From: Dyella sp. 2HG41-7
GTDB lineage: Bacteria; Pseudomonadota; Gammaproteobacteria; Xanthomonadales; Rhodanobacteraceae
Reading direction: 5' to 3'
Assembly: GCF_021390675.1 (NCBI RefSeq)
Contig: NZ_JAJEJV010000004.1
Span: 620,001-684,000, forward strand
Length of the DNA stretch: 64,000 nucleotides
Shown here: positions 19,248-27,855 of the stretch, one piece after another
How the letters are laid out: the number at the start of each line of letters is the position of its first letter
How positions within the stretch are numbered: the first letter of the stretch is position 1
Made by a program: the position numbers and the translations under genes
The notes under the pieces: model-generated
Database searches by the model: none
Seen by the model: only the letters and a program-made list of their open reading frames with translations
Told to the model about the DNA's origin: nothing

Positions 19248-19274
19248 GTATCGGCGTCCCCGGAGAAAACTTTA
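19248..19274 (-). promoter_or_regulatory. sigma-28 (FliA) promoter of flgM-flgN
   Basis: Read on the minus strand, TAAAGTTT, 11 bp, GCCGATAC matches the sigma-28 consensus at all -35 positions and at 7 of 8 -10 positions. It lies about 40 bp upstream of flgM, so FliA would drive production of its own inhibitor. Confidence 0.9.
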
Positions 19275-19301
19275 ATCTGCCGATTCGCTCAGTATCTCGG
19301 T

Positions 19302-19985
19302 TTAAGGGAGCGCCTGCACCTGCCCGGCCGCAATCACTATCCCATTGATAATTCGGCCGGAATTGGCATTGCGCACGCGCAGGCGGGCGCCGGTGTCGCC
19401 GCCGTCCAGCGCCATGCCCGAGGTTCGCACCTCGATGCCGTCGAGCTGGGCCACAAGCTGAACTTCTTCCCCGGAGTGCACCGTTTCCCGGCCGTTGAAG
19501 TCGCCCGGCTCCAGCACCACGCCCGCGATTAGTGGCCGGCCCAGCGAGTGGCCGAGGATCTGATCGAGCGCCTCGATATAGCCGTAGCCCAGCCGAGCGA
19601 TATCGCGTTCTTCCACGTGCACGTCACTGGGACCAAGCATGTCGCCGCGCGCGAGCGGTCGGGTTGTCACCAAGACATTGCGAAACACCTGCATCTGCAC
19701 CGGCACCTGGATGGTCCAGCCCGGCGTGCCCGTACAACTTACCGCCACCGCTACGCGCGATGGCGTGCCCTGGCGCATCGGCAAGCGCGTTTGCAACGCC
19801 GTTGCGCAGGGTTTCAAGCGCAGTCGCGGATTGAGTTGCGTCGGAACGATCACCACGCGATTGCCCGCGCTGCCGTATTGCGCGCGAACCGCCTGTTCGG
19901 CGGCAGCGCGCAGATCGGTGGGCGTGGTGTCGGCGTGCGCCGTGCTTAGAATCGAGAGCCCCAACAATGCCGTGCACACATGCAT
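19302..19985 (-). CDS. flgA: flagellar P-ring assembly chaperone FlgA
   Basis: This 227-residue periplasmic chaperone helps FlgI form the P ring. A signal peptide covers residues 1-18 (TALLGLSILSTAHA), and a SAF-type domain at the C-terminal half shows RPLARGDMLGPSDVHVEERD and GRPLIAGVVLEPGDF, ending in GRIINGIVIAAGQVQ. The start is 19985. The frame stays open another 66 codons upstream, but that part only translates the long-hairpin repeat at 20019-20139 and lacks coding character. FlgA sits between flgM and a chemoreceptor gene on the minus strand. Confidence 0.93.
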   Translation of the reverse strand: MHVCTALLGLSILSTAHADTTPTDLRAAAEQAVRAQYGSAGNRVVIVPTQLNPRLRLKPCATALQTRLPMRQGTPSRVAVAVSCTGTPGWTIQVPVQMQVFRNVLVTTRPLARGDMLGPSDVHVEERDIARLGYGYIEALDQILGHSLGRPLIAGVVLEPGDFNGRETVHSGEEVQLVAQLDGIEVRTSGMALDGGDTGARLRVRNANSGRIINGIVIAAGQVQALP

Positions 19986-20018
19986 CGTTCGCTTTGCAGC
20001 CCCCACTTGCGCCTCGCC

Positions 20019-20139
20019 GTCATTCCGGCGAAGGCCGGAATCCAGTTTGAATACGTCGTGCGAAGCACTCAAAATATTTTTTATGTTGAGTGCTCCGCAC
20101 AGCACGTTCGTACTGGATTCCGGCCTTCGCCGGAATGAC
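20019..20139. repeat. 121-bp long-hairpin repeat, copy 2
   Basis: It has the same 26-bp terminal inverted repeats as copy 1 (16908-17028) and a centre whose halves also pair (TGCGAAGCACTCAA opposite TTGAGTGCTCCGCA). It fills the gap between the chemoreceptor stop codon and flgA and creates a false N-terminal extension of flgA. Confidence 0.92.
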
Positions 20140-20179
20140 GAGCGAAAGCTCGAGGCAAGAAGAGGGCCGCCAAAGAATT

Positions 20180-21490
20180 TCATGGAAGATCGTCGGCCAA
20201 CATCGCGGCAAGCTGGTTGTTGATCGCGTCGCGCTCGCTTTCCAACTTGTGGGACATCTGCGTCGCCATCTCGACCTGGCCGTTGCCCAGCAATTCGAGG
20301 AACGCTTCGCCGTGTTCGCGCAAACGCTTCGCCGATTCGTGCAAGCCCGCGTTCGACGGATGATGAGCGTGACGCGCGGTCAACCGCTCCAGGCTGCGCT
20401 TGAGCACATCGGTGTCGAACCAGCGGCTATCGAGCGAGGTCGGTTCCTGCAGCGCCAATTCCATGCTCTGACGCAAACCGATCACCGACTCGCGCACGGT
20501 CAAGCTGAGGCTGGCGATATCGTTGCCGCTTTCGCCTTCCAGCCAGCTCAAGCACGAACGATGCGCGAGCGCGGCCGCGCGACTAAGCGCTTCGCCGTGA
20601 CGCCGCGTTTCGTATGCACGTCGCTGCAACGCGCCGAGCGTCGCCTTCAACGTGGTGGCGCGCACATGCACGGCGTCCTGATTTTCGCGCAGGGAGCGCA
20701 GGCGTTCGCCCGTGCCCTGCAAGCTGCTACTACCTTGCTGCAAGCTGCGTTCGGTTTCGGCGACGCCGGTCTGCGCGCGTTCCAAGCGCTGCAAACTCTG
20801 CTGCACGTTGCCGTTCATTTGCAGCGAAAATTCGCCGATCGAGCTGGTGACGGTTTCGATTTCCGCCGTCGCCTGCGCAGTTTTTTCGGCGAGTTGTTTC
20901 ACTTCGTCGGCCACCACGGCAAAGCCGCGGCCGGCGTCGCCCGCGCGCGCCGCTTCGATGGCGGCGTTCAGGGCGACCAGGTTGGTCTGATGCGCGATGT
21001 CCTGCACGCTGGTGGTCAGCGCGCGGATCTGCGCCACTTGTTCGGTCAGTTGGCTCTGGCTCTGATTCATCGCCGACAGCGCGCTGCGCAGCAGGCGAAG
21101 CTGGCCGTTGAGCTCGCTCACGTTGGTCGAGCTTTGTTCGCCCGCCTTGGTGGCCTGGTCGATGCCACCTTGCGCCTGCTGCAGGGTCGTCGACATGCCG
21201 GCGCTGCCGTCCGTCAACTGTCCGACGCTGTCGCGCGTCTCGCCGATGGATTGCTCCAGCGAGGATTGTTCGCGGTGCAGCGTCTGTGAGTGCGTCAGCA
21301 CCAGACTTTGCTGCTCCAGGGATTGCAAGGCGACCGCCGCCGGCGCGCGCGGCGCCAACCGTGCAAACACGGGCGCGAGCAGCTTGGCCGCGGCAGGATG
21401 CTTGCGGCTCAACGACGCCACGGTGGCGTCGTCGCCGGCAAGGGCGGCATTGATAAGGGCGGCCACGGGCTGGCTGCGGATGAGGCTCAT
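20180..21490 (-). CDS. soluble methyl-accepting chemotaxis protein
   Basis: This 436-residue chemoreceptor has no transmembrane segment and no periplasmic sensor, so it should act in the cytoplasm. The highly conserved signalling hairpin is visible at about residues 165-200 ([40 protein letters not shown]), where it contacts CheA and CheW. About 200 residues follow it, including a His-rich stretch ([10 protein letters not shown]); this may be a divergent CZB-like or other sensing region, which is uncertain. The start at 21490 is set by a sigma-28 promoter ending about 30 bp upstream; the longer frame to 21586 would run through that promoter. It is divergent from cheV. Confidence 0.9.
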   Translation of the reverse strand: MSLIRSQPVAALINAALAGDDATVASLSRKHPAAAKLLAPVFARLAPRAPAAVALQSLEQQSLVLTHSQTLHREQSSLEQSIGETRDSVGQLTDGSAGMSTTLQQAQGGIDQATKAGEQSSTNVSELNGQLRLLRSALSAMNQSQSQLTEQVAQIRALTTSVQDIAHQTNLVALNAAIEAARAGDAGRGFAVVADEVKQLAEKTAQATAEIETVTSSIGEFSLQMNGNVQQSLQRLERAQTGVAETERSLQQGSSSLQGTGERLRSLRENQDAVHVRATTLKATLGALQRRAYETRRHGEALSRAAALAHRSCLSWLEGESGNDIASLSLTVRESVIGLRQSMELALQEPTSLDSRWFDTDVLKRSLERLTARHAHHPSNAGLHESAKRLREHGEAFLELLGNGQVEMATQMSHKLESERDAINNQLAAMLADDLP

Positions 21491-21520
21491 AGACAAGCAG
21501 TTCCGTTTATAGGTATTCGA

Positions 21521-21547
21521 ACATCGGCGGAAAAGTTCGAAAGTTGA
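21521..21547 (-). promoter_or_regulatory. sigma-28 (FliA) promoter of the chemoreceptor gene
   Basis: On the minus strand, TCAACTTT, 11 bp, GCCGATGT matches 6 of 8 positions in each element of the sigma-28 consensus. It lies about 30 bp upstream of the receptor start codon and about 40 bp from the oppositely oriented cheV promoter. Confidence 0.8.
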
Positions 21548-21589
21548 GGAAGCAAGTGATGTGCCACCGCAGACGCCGCGTCGCACATC

Positions 21590-21616
21590 TCAAGTCGGCC
21601 CCGCGAACGCCGATAA
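21590..21616 (+). promoter_or_regulatory. sigma-28 (FliA) promoter of cheV
   Basis: TCAAGTCG, 11 bp, GCCGATAA gives a perfect -10 element and a partial -35 element. It lies 33 bp upstream of the cheV start. Confidence 0.8.
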
Positions 21617-21649
21617 CCCCCAAGTCTTACTTCGCATCACAGGAATCCC

Positions 21650-22576
21650 ATGAGCGGCGCCGCATTGCTGGACAGCGTGGAAAGTCACACCCGTCTGGCC
21701 GGGCACAATCGTGTGGCCATGCTGCTGTTTCGCCTCGGCGACAAGCAGCTGTTCGGCATCAACGTGTTCAAAGTGCGCGAGGTCTTGCGCAAGCCGCCGA
21801 TGGAAAAGCTGCCGGGCATGCATGAATGGCTGGCCGGAAGCTTCGATTACCGCGGAAAAACCATCCCCGCCATCGACTTGGCGCAGGCCATGGGCTATGC
21901 GCCCCTGGGCGATAACGATACGGCGCACTTGGTGGTGACCGAATTCAGCCGCTCTATGCAGGGCTTTCTGGTGGCGGATTTCCAACGCATCGTGCATTGC
22001 ACCGGCGAATCGTTGGAAGCACCGTCCACCACCCTGGGTTTCGGCAATCGCGTGAATGCAGTGACGCGCATCGACGGCCAGTTGATGGCCGTGATCGATG
22101 TGGAACAGGTACTCGCCAGCATCGACGGCGCCGCGGCGGAGGTCTCGGCGCATATCCAGCATCAAGCCGAGCACCGGCCGGCAGCGCAAAGGCGCGTACT
22201 CATCGTTGACGATTCCACCGTCGCTCGCCAGCGTGTCGTCGCCGTGCTCAAGCACCTGAATGTCGAATGCGTGATCGCGCAAGACGGCCAGGAAGCGCTG
22301 GAATTTCTCAACGACGCGACGGAAGGCGGCAGCGAACAAGTCGGCCTGGTGATTTCCGATATCGAAATGCCTCGTCTCGACGGTTACGCGCTCACGCGCG
22401 CCGTGCGCGAAACGCCGGCGCTGCGCCAACTCAAAGTGGTGTTGCACAGCTCATTAAGTGGTGTGTTCAACGAAGCGCTGGTGCGCGACGTGGGCGCCGA
22501 CCGCTTTATTGCGAAGTTCCAGCCCGACTTGTTAGCTAAAACCGTCTTGGAGCTAATGGACCCGTCAACAAATTGA
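21650..22576 (+). CDS. cheV: chemotaxis adaptor CheV
   Basis: This 308-residue protein joins an N-terminal CheW-like domain (about residues 20-165) to a C-terminal response-regulator receiver domain (about 182-305). The CheW part shows FGINVFKVREVLRKPPMEKLPG and YRGKTIPAIDLAQAMG; the receiver shows LIVDDSTVARQRV and the phosphoacceptor Asp at residue 237 in VISDIEMPRLDGY. CheV couples receptors to CheA and can be phosphorylated for adaptation. It sits between a chemoreceptor and flgB, with its own sigma-28 promoter, and its stop codon lies in a FleQ-box-like hairpin. Confidence 0.95.
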   Translation: MSGAALLDSVESHTRLAGHNRVAMLLFRLGDKQLFGINVFKVREVLRKPPMEKLPGMHEWLAGSFDYRGKTIPAIDLAQAMGYAPLGDNDTAHLVVTEFSRSMQGFLVADFQRIVHCTGESLEAPSTTLGFGNRVNAVTRIDGQLMAVIDVEQVLASIDGAAAEVSAHIQHQAEHRPAAQRRVLIVDDSTVARQRVVAVLKHLNVECVIAQDGQEALEFLNDATEGGSEQVGLVISDIEMPRLDGYALTRAVRETPALRQLKVVLHSSLSGVFNEALVRDVGADRFIAKFQPDLLAKTVLELMDPSTN

Positions 22577-22584
22577 CGGGGTTT
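22561..22584 (+). terminator. weak terminator-like hairpin at the cheV stop
   Basis: CCCGTCAA and TTGACGGG form an 8-bp stem around a CAAA loop, followed by GTTT only. The cheV stop codon lies in the right arm. The T-run is short, so the same bases may instead serve mainly as a FleQ-binding palindrome. Confidence 0.4.
22564..22577. promoter_or_regulatory. candidate FleQ-binding box upstream of flgB
   Basis: GTCAACAAATTGAC differs at one position from the FleQ consensus described in Pseudomonas (GTCaNTAAAtTGAC). It lies about 135 bp upstream of the flgB sigma-54 promoter, a normal enhancer distance, and overlaps the end of cheV. Confidence 0.6.
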
Positions 22585-22711
22585 CGCCTGAAAAGGTGAT
22601 GTCGGGATTCCGTCCCGGCGCGCCGGTATAACGTCGCGACGGCGTTCGCGAGTTTCGCGCGTGCGGCCGCAAATGGCCGCGCCATGCGGTTTCGGCCGCC
22701 TTGTCAAGTCG

Positions 22712-22727
22712 TGGCATACAACTTGCT
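22712..22727 (+). promoter_or_regulatory. sigma-54 (RpoN) promoter of the flg operon
   Basis: TGGCATACAACTTGCT has the GG and GC dinucleotides 10 bp apart and matches TGGCAC-N5-TTGCW at all but one position. It lies 40 bp upstream of flgB and should drive flgBCDEFGHIJKL. Confidence 0.85.
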
Positions 22728-22766
22728 CATCACCCTGCAAGCAGTCGTCGCTGCGGGGAATCCGAC

Positions 22767-23177
22767 ATGAGCAACACACTCGACAACGCATTCGGTTTAA
22801 GTAGCCAGGCCCTGGAGGTTTGGCAGCGCCGTTCCGAAGTGATTGCGTCGAACATTGCCAACGCCGATACGCCTAATTATCAGGCGCGCGACGTCGATTT
22901 TCGCCAAGTGCTGCAGCAAGCCAGCGGCAGCGGCGATGGCCAATCGCTTGCATTGAGCACGCCAACAGCCGGTCAGATCGACACGACCACGCAATCGGCC
23001 GACGCGCTCAAGTATCGCGTACCGCTGCAACCGAGCATGGACGGCAACACCGTCGATGCGCAGGTCGAGCAAGGCGCATTCGCCAGCAACATGGTGCATT
23101 ACCAAGCCAGCCTTAGCTTCATCAACAGTCAGATTCAAACGTTGCGCCTGGCCATCAACGGTGGAGGACAAGGCTAA
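22767..23177 (+). CDS. flgB: flagellar proximal rod protein FlgB
   Basis: This 136-residue protein is FlgB, one of the proximal rod subunits joining the MS ring to the distal rod. The rod-protein motif is present near residue 30 (ASNIANADTPNYQARDVDF). The ATG at 22767 fits the family N-terminus; the longer frame from 22701 runs into the sigma-54 promoter and is rejected. It opens the flg operon and shares TAATG with flgC. Confidence 0.95.
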   Translation: MSNTLDNAFGLSSQALEVWQRRSEVIASNIANADTPNYQARDVDFRQVLQQASGSGDGQSLALSTPTAGQIDTTTQSADALKYRVPLQPSMDGNTVDAQVEQGAFASNMVHYQASLSFINSQIQTLRLAINGGGQG

Positions 23178-23608
23178 TGTCGCTGATGAAGATCTTCGAT
23201 ACTGCCGGCTCCGGCATGGCCGCGGAAACGCTGCGACTCAATACCGTCGCCAGCAACCTCGCCAACGCCAACAGCGTCAGCAACAGTCCCGACTCCGCGT
23301 ACAAAGCGAAAGAAGTGCTGTTTGCGCCGGTGCTGCAAGCGCAAGGCGGCCTCGCCTCGCAAGGCGCCGAAGAAGGCGCGACCGGTGTGCGCATGATGGG
23401 CGTCACCGAAAGCCAGCAACCGGTCGAAACCAACTACGAGCCCGGCAATCCGATGGCCGACGCCAACGGTTATGTCTACGGCACCAACGTCAATCCCATC
23501 GACGAGTTGGTGAACATGATTTCCGCTTCCCGTTCGTATCAGAACAACGTGGAAGTGATGAATACCACCAAGCAACTCATGATCAAGACGATTGATCTGG
23601 GCAGCTGA
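23177..23608 (+). CDS. flgC: flagellar proximal rod protein FlgC
   Basis: This 143-residue protein is FlgC, a proximal rod subunit. It has the rod N-terminal motif (NTVASNLANANSV) and the C-terminal motif NPIDELVNMISASRSYQNNVEVMNTTKQLM that packs in the rod coiled coil. Its ATG overlaps the flgB stop codon, so translation is probably coupled. flgD follows after 14 bp. Confidence 0.96.
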   Translation: MSLMKIFDTAGSGMAAETLRLNTVASNLANANSVSNSPDSAYKAKEVLFAPVLQAQGGLASQGAEEGATGVRMMGVTESQQPVETNYEPGNPMADANGYVYGTNVNPIDELVNMISASRSYQNNVEVMNTTKQLMIKTIDLGS

Positions 23609-23622
23609 TCCGGAGTCTCCAC

Positions 23623-24309
23623 ATGTCCGCAGTTTCCAGCTTAAGCACCAACCTTTCCGCCTCGGGTTTGAGCCTGACCGGCAGCACGGTGACCAGCACG
23701 CCGTCCGGCACGACCATGTCGCAGTCGGATTTTCTGCAGCTGCTCACCACGCAGCTCACCAGCCAAGATCCCACGCAGCCGATGGACAACTCGCAGATGG
23801 CCTCCGAGCTTGCGCAGTTCGCGCAGGTCGGCTCGTTGCAAAACATCGAGAGCAGTCTGCAAGGCATGAGCAGCAACGTGAACAGCGGCATGCAGACGTC
23901 GCAAGTGTTGAGCTCCGCAAGTCTGGTCGGCCGCAACGTGTTGGTGCCGGCGAACACGCTCACTTACAGCGGCAGCGCCGTCAGTGGCGGCGTGAATGTC
24001 GCCAACGCCGGCGATGTCGTTGTCACGATCAAAGACGCCAACGGCAACACCGTCAACACCATCGACCTCGGCACGCAGCAATCTGGACTCGCACCGTTCT
24101 CGTGGAACGGCAAAGACGCCAGCGGCAATACCGTGGCCAACGGCAGCTACACCATTTCGGCCAACAACGGCGGCAACACCGCCGCGCTTACCACCTACGT
24201 AGCCGGTTCGGTGACCGGCGTCGGCTACGGCGGCAGCAGCACCGGCACCTATTTGCAAGTGGCGGGCATCGGCGGCGTGCCGCTAAGCCAGGTCGCACAG
24301 ATCAACTGA
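23623..24309 (+). CDS. flgD: flagellar hook assembly scaffold FlgD
   Basis: This 228-residue protein is FlgD, the hook cap needed to polymerise FlgE. The N-terminal export and assembly region has QSDFLQLLTTQLTSQDPTQPMDNSQMASELAQFAQVGSLQNIESSL, diagnostic of the family. The C-terminal half forms the tudor-like and FlgD Ig-like domains (GLAPFSWNGKDASGNTVANGSYTI). It sits between flgC and flgE in the operon. Confidence 0.96.
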   Translation: MSAVSSLSTNLSASGLSLTGSTVTSTPSGTTMSQSDFLQLLTTQLTSQDPTQPMDNSQMASELAQFAQVGSLQNIESSLQGMSSNVNSGMQTSQVLSSASLVGRNVLVPANTLTYSGSAVSGGVNVANAGDVVVTIKDANGNTVNTIDLGTQQSGLAPFSWNGKDASGNTVANGSYTISANNGGNTAALTTYVAGSVTGVGYGGSSTGTYLQVAGIGGVPLSQVAQIN

Positions 24310-24351
24310 CGGCAAACACACGCGTCGTCATCTTACGTAGAGGAATAAAGC

Positions 24352-25578
24352 ATGGCTCTCAATCAGGCGCTTAGTGGCATCAATGCGGCTCAGTCCGAGT
24401 TGAATGTCATTTCCAACAACATCGCGAACGCAGGCACGGTGGGCTTCAAAGGCTCGACCGCGCAGTTCTCCGAAGTGTATGCGGTGACAGGTCTCAATCT
24501 GAGCTCGGTCGCCACCGGCAGCGGTGCGGAACTTACCGACGTCGCGCAGCAGTTCGGGCAGGGCGATTTGGAAACCACCAACGGCAGCTTGGACATGGCG
24601 CTCAGCGGCAACGGTTTCTTTGTCGTCAACAACGGCACCGGCAACCAATACACGCGCGACGGTGCGTTCCATGAAAACGCCAACGGCAATGTCGTGACGG
24701 CGGACGGTTCGATGCTGCAGGTGTATCCGCCCAATGCCAACGGCGGTTTCAACACCAGCACACTCACCAATCTGCAGTTGAACACCGCGCAAAGCGCGGC
24801 GACGCCGACCAGCACCATCACCATCAGCTCGAACTTGCCGGCCGGCGCATCGCTGCCGATCGACACGCCGTTCAGCCCGACCGACGTGAACAGCTACAAC
24901 AACGCGTCGAGCTTGACGGTGTACGACTCGCAAGGCGGCTCGCACTCCGCCACGGTGTATTACGCCAAGACCGGCAACAACACCTGGAACGCGAACCTCT
25001 ACATCGACGGCAACAGTGCCGGCACGCAGGCGATCACGTTCAACAGCGCAGGCGCGCTGGTGACGCCCGCGAATGGCCAGCTCGCGTTTACGCCGGTGCA
25101 GCCGACCAACGGCGCATCGTTCCCCGCCACCATGACGTTGAACGTAGCTAACACCACGCAGTTCGGCACCGCGTATGCGCCGGGCACGATCAACCAGAAC
25201 GGCTACGAAGCCGGCGTGCTGGAGAACGTGACGATCGGAAACGACGGCGTCGTCACCGCGATCTATTCGAACAACCAGACCAGCCAGCTCGGCCAGGTGG
25301 CGCTCGCCAACTTCTCCAACCTGCAAGGTTTGCAGCAAGTGGGCAATAACCGTTGGGTGGCGACGCAGTCGTCCGGCACGGCGGTGCTCGGCACGGCCAG
25401 CGTGGGTCAGTTCGGCGATATCGAACAAGGTCAGTTGGAAACGTCCAACACCTCCGACACCACCGCGCAGCTGGTCAACATGATTCAAGCGCAGCAGGAC
25501 TACGAAGCGAATTCGCAGATGTTGGGTACGGTGAATTCGTTGTCGCAGACGTTGTTCCAGGCGGTCAGCCGCGGCTAA
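24352..25578 (+). CDS. flgE: flagellar hook protein FlgE
   Basis: This 408-residue protein is FlgE, the hook subunit. The N-terminal ALNQALSGINAAQSELNVISNNIANAGTVGFKGS and the C-terminal coiled-coil motif QLVNMIQAQQDYEANSQMLGTVNSLSQTLFQAV are conserved. The middle is rich in Ser, Thr, Asn and Gly, as usual for exposed hook domains. It starts after a GAGGAA ribosome-binding site. Confidence 0.96.
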   Translation: MALNQALSGINAAQSELNVISNNIANAGTVGFKGSTAQFSEVYAVTGLNLSSVATGSGAELTDVAQQFGQGDLETTNGSLDMALSGNGFFVVNNGTGNQYTRDGAFHENANGNVVTADGSMLQVYPPNANGGFNTSTLTNLQLNTAQSAATPTSTITISSNLPAGASLPIDTPFSPTDVNSYNNASSLTVYDSQGGSHSATVYYAKTGNNTWNANLYIDGNSAGTQAITFNSAGALVTPANGQLAFTPVQPTNGASFPATMTLNVANTTQFGTAYAPGTINQNGYEAGVLENVTIGNDGVVTAIYSNNQTSQLGQVALANFSNLQGLQQVGNNRWVATQSSGTAVLGTASVGQFGDIEQGQLETSNTSDTTAQLVNMIQAQQDYEANSQMLGTVNSLSQTLFQAVSRG

Positions 25579-25600
25579 TCGCATAAACAGGCCCTGACGT

Positions 25601-26341
25601 ATGGATCGTTCCGTCTACATCGCGATGACCGGCGCCACGCAGACCATGCGTGCGCAGGATGCCGTCAGCCACAACCTGGCCAACGCATCCACGGTGGGAT
25701 TCAAGAGCGAGCTCAGCGCGTTTCAAAGCGTGCCGGTGCTCGGTCCTGGCGCCACCACGCGCATCAACGCCGTGGCGCAAGGCGCGGGACAAGACAACAC
25801 GCAGGGCACGATCCAGCAAACCGGCCGTTCGCTCGATGTCGCCGTGAACGGTCCGGGTTGGATTGCCGTGCAAGCACCCGACGGTTCCGAAGCGTATACG
25901 CGCGCCGGCAATCTGCAGATGGGCGCGGACGGCAGCCTTACCGACGATCGCGGCAATCCAGTAATGGGTTCCGGCGGTCCGATCACGGTGCCGCCCAGCG
26001 CGTCCATCAACATCGGCAAAGACGGCACGATTTCCACGGTGCCAATGGGGCAGGGTCCCGACACCATCGCCGCGGTGGGTCAACTCAAACTGGTCAATCC
26101 GGATCCCACGCAAATGAGCGAGGGTTCCGATGGCCTGATGCACATGAACGACGGCAGCACCGCCGATACCGACAGCACCGTCACGGTGACGTCCGGCGCG
26201 CTGGAGGCCAGCAACGTCAATCCATCGACCGAGCTGGTGAAGATGATCTCGCTGTCGCGTCAATACGAAATGCAAGTGCGTTCCATCAAGACCGCGGAAG
26301 ACGACGCGGACGACAGCAGCAAATTGCTGCAGAACAGCTAA
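25601..26341 (+). CDS. flgF: flagellar proximal rod protein FlgF
   Basis: This 246-residue rod protein is FlgF. It opens with MDRSVYIAMTGATQTMRAQDAVSHNLANASTVGFK and closes with the rod C-terminal helix STELVKMISLSRQYEMQVRSIKTAEDDADDSSKLLQ. Its length, its order after flgE and its MDR(S/L)(V/I)Y N-terminus separate it from FlgG. It lies 22 bp downstream of flgE. Confidence 0.95.
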   Translation: MDRSVYIAMTGATQTMRAQDAVSHNLANASTVGFKSELSAFQSVPVLGPGATTRINAVAQGAGQDNTQGTIQQTGRSLDVAVNGPGWIAVQAPDGSEAYTRAGNLQMGADGSLTDDRGNPVMGSGGPITVPPSASINIGKDGTISTVPMGQGPDTIAAVGQLKLVNPDPTQMSEGSDGLMHMNDGSTADTDSTVTVTSGALEASNVNPSTELVKMISLSRQYEMQVRSIKTAEDDADDSSKLLQNS

Positions 26342-26362
26342 CGCATACCACGGAGCCTAGTC

Positions 26363-27148
26363 ATGTTTTCTTCTCTTTGGATCGCCAAGACCGGCCTGGA
26401 TGCGCAGCAGACGCAGATGGACGTGATCTCCAACAACCTGGCCAACGCCAGCACCACGGGTTTCAAATCCTCGCGTGCGTCGTTCCAGGATCTGATGTAC
26501 CAGAACGAAGGTCAGCCCGGCAGCCAAACCACCGAGCAGACCGTCTCGCCGACGGGCTTGTTGCTCGGCACCGGCGTGAAAGTGGTCGGCAGCGAAAAAT
26601 TGTTTACGCAAGGCGCGATCACGCAAACCGGCAACTCGCTCGACGTGGCGATTCAAGGCAGCGGTTTTCTGCAAGTGAGCATGCCCGACGGCACGGTCGC
26701 GTACACGCGCGACGGTTCGCTGCATGAAGATTCCACCGGCCAGCTCGTCACCGCCGACGGTTATCCGTTGGTGCCTGCGATCACGCTGCCGGCCAACGTC
26801 AACAGCGTCACCATCGGCACCGATGGCACCGTCAGCGTCACCAGCAACGGCTCCACCGCCTCCACGCAAGTGGGCGTGGTGCAGCTCGCCAACTTTGTGA
26901 ACCCCGCCGGCATGCAGCCGATGGGTCAGAACCTTTATCTGGAAACCCAATCCAGCGGCACGGCGCAGACCGGGCAGCCCGGCGTCAACGGCATGGGCAC
27001 GCTCGCGCAAGGCTCGCTGGAATCGTCCAACACCAACGTGGTGGCGGAGATGGTGAACATGATCGAGGCCCAACGCACCTACGAAATGAACTCCAAGTCG
27101 ATCAGCGCCGTGGACGACATGTTGAGTTTCGTAATCAACAAGACCTGA
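26363..27148 (+). CDS. flgG: flagellar distal rod protein FlgG
   Basis: This 261-residue protein is FlgG, the distal rod subunit that spans the periplasm. The N-terminus SLWIAKTGLDAQQTQMDVISNNLANASTTGFKSSRASFQDLMYQ and the C-terminus EMVNMIEAQRTYEMNSKSISAVDDMLSFVINKT are strongly conserved. The length is exactly that of the family. It follows flgF by 21 bp. Confidence 0.97.
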   Translation: MFSSLWIAKTGLDAQQTQMDVISNNLANASTTGFKSSRASFQDLMYQNEGQPGSQTTEQTVSPTGLLLGTGVKVVGSEKLFTQGAITQTGNSLDVAIQGSGFLQVSMPDGTVAYTRDGSLHEDSTGQLVTADGYPLVPAITLPANVNSVTIGTDGTVSVTSNGSTASTQVGVVQLANFVNPAGMQPMGQNLYLETQSSGTAQTGQPGVNGMGTLAQGSLESSNTNVVAEMVNMIEAQRTYEMNSKSISAVDDMLSFVINKT

Positions 27149-27159
27149 GTGGTAACGGT

Positions 27160-27855
27160 ATGTCCTTTTCGTCTCTTTGCATGCGCATCGCAACGGCTTG
27201 CCTGGTTCTGGGCAGCTTGGCCGGTTGCGCCGCAGTCCAGCAACATCAACAAATGGAAGACGCGAAGTGGGCCGCCACCGCGCCGGTCGAACAGCAAGCC
27301 GCGCCGCCCGCGGACGGTTCGATCTATCACGACATGCAGAACATGGAGTTGTTCAACGATTCGCGCGCACACCGCATCGGCGACATCCTGACGATCAACC
27401 TCGTCGAAGCGATGCAGGCCAGCAAGAAATCCGAAACCACCACCAGCAAGTCCGACAAGGTGAATGTCGGCGCGCCGCAGGTGCTCGGTCAGTCGTTGCG
27501 CGTGCTGGGTCAGACGGCCAATTCCTCGCTTAACTCCGCCAACAGTTTCGACGGCGCCGGCAGCAGCACGCAGAGCAACCAATTGACCGGTCAGCTCACC
27601 GTCACCGTCGCGCAGCGTTTGTCTAACGGCAACTTGCTGGTGAAGGGCGAAAAGTGGCTGACGATTAATCAAGGTCAGGAACTCATTCGCATCTCTGGCA
27701 TCGTTCGTGCACAGGATATCGGGCAAGACAACTCGGTCGATTCCACGCGCGTCGCCGACGCACGCATCACCTACACCGGTCGCGGCACGCTGGATCAGGC
27801 CAATACACAGGGCTGGCTGGCGAAGTTCTTCAACTCCAAGTGGATGCCGTTCTGA
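27160..27855 (+). CDS. flgH: flagellar L-ring lipoprotein FlgH
   Basis: This 231-residue outer-membrane lipoprotein is FlgH, which forms the L ring. The signal sequence ends in a good lipobox (LAGC) at about residues 19-22. Family motifs follow: [31 protein letters not shown] and [43 protein letters not shown]. Its stop codon overlaps the flgI start (TGATG). It is slightly basic at the extreme C-terminus. Confidence 0.96.
   Translation: MSFSSLCMRIATACLVLGSLAGCAAVQQHQQMEDAKWAATAPVEQQAAPPADGSIYHDMQNMELFNDSRAHRIGDILTINLVEAMQASKKSETTTSKSDKVNVGAPQVLGQSLRVLGQTANSSLNSANSFDGAGSSTQSNQLTGQLTVTVAQRLSNGNLLVKGEKWLTINQGQELIRISGIVRAQDIGQDNSVDSTRVADARITYTGRGTLDQANTQGWLAKFFNSKWMPF

Noticed and set aside
19986-20183. 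66-codon N-terminal extension of FlgA
   Set aside because: It translates the 121-bp hairpin repeat, gives an Arg-rich sequence typical of this repeat, and hides the true signal peptide at 19985.
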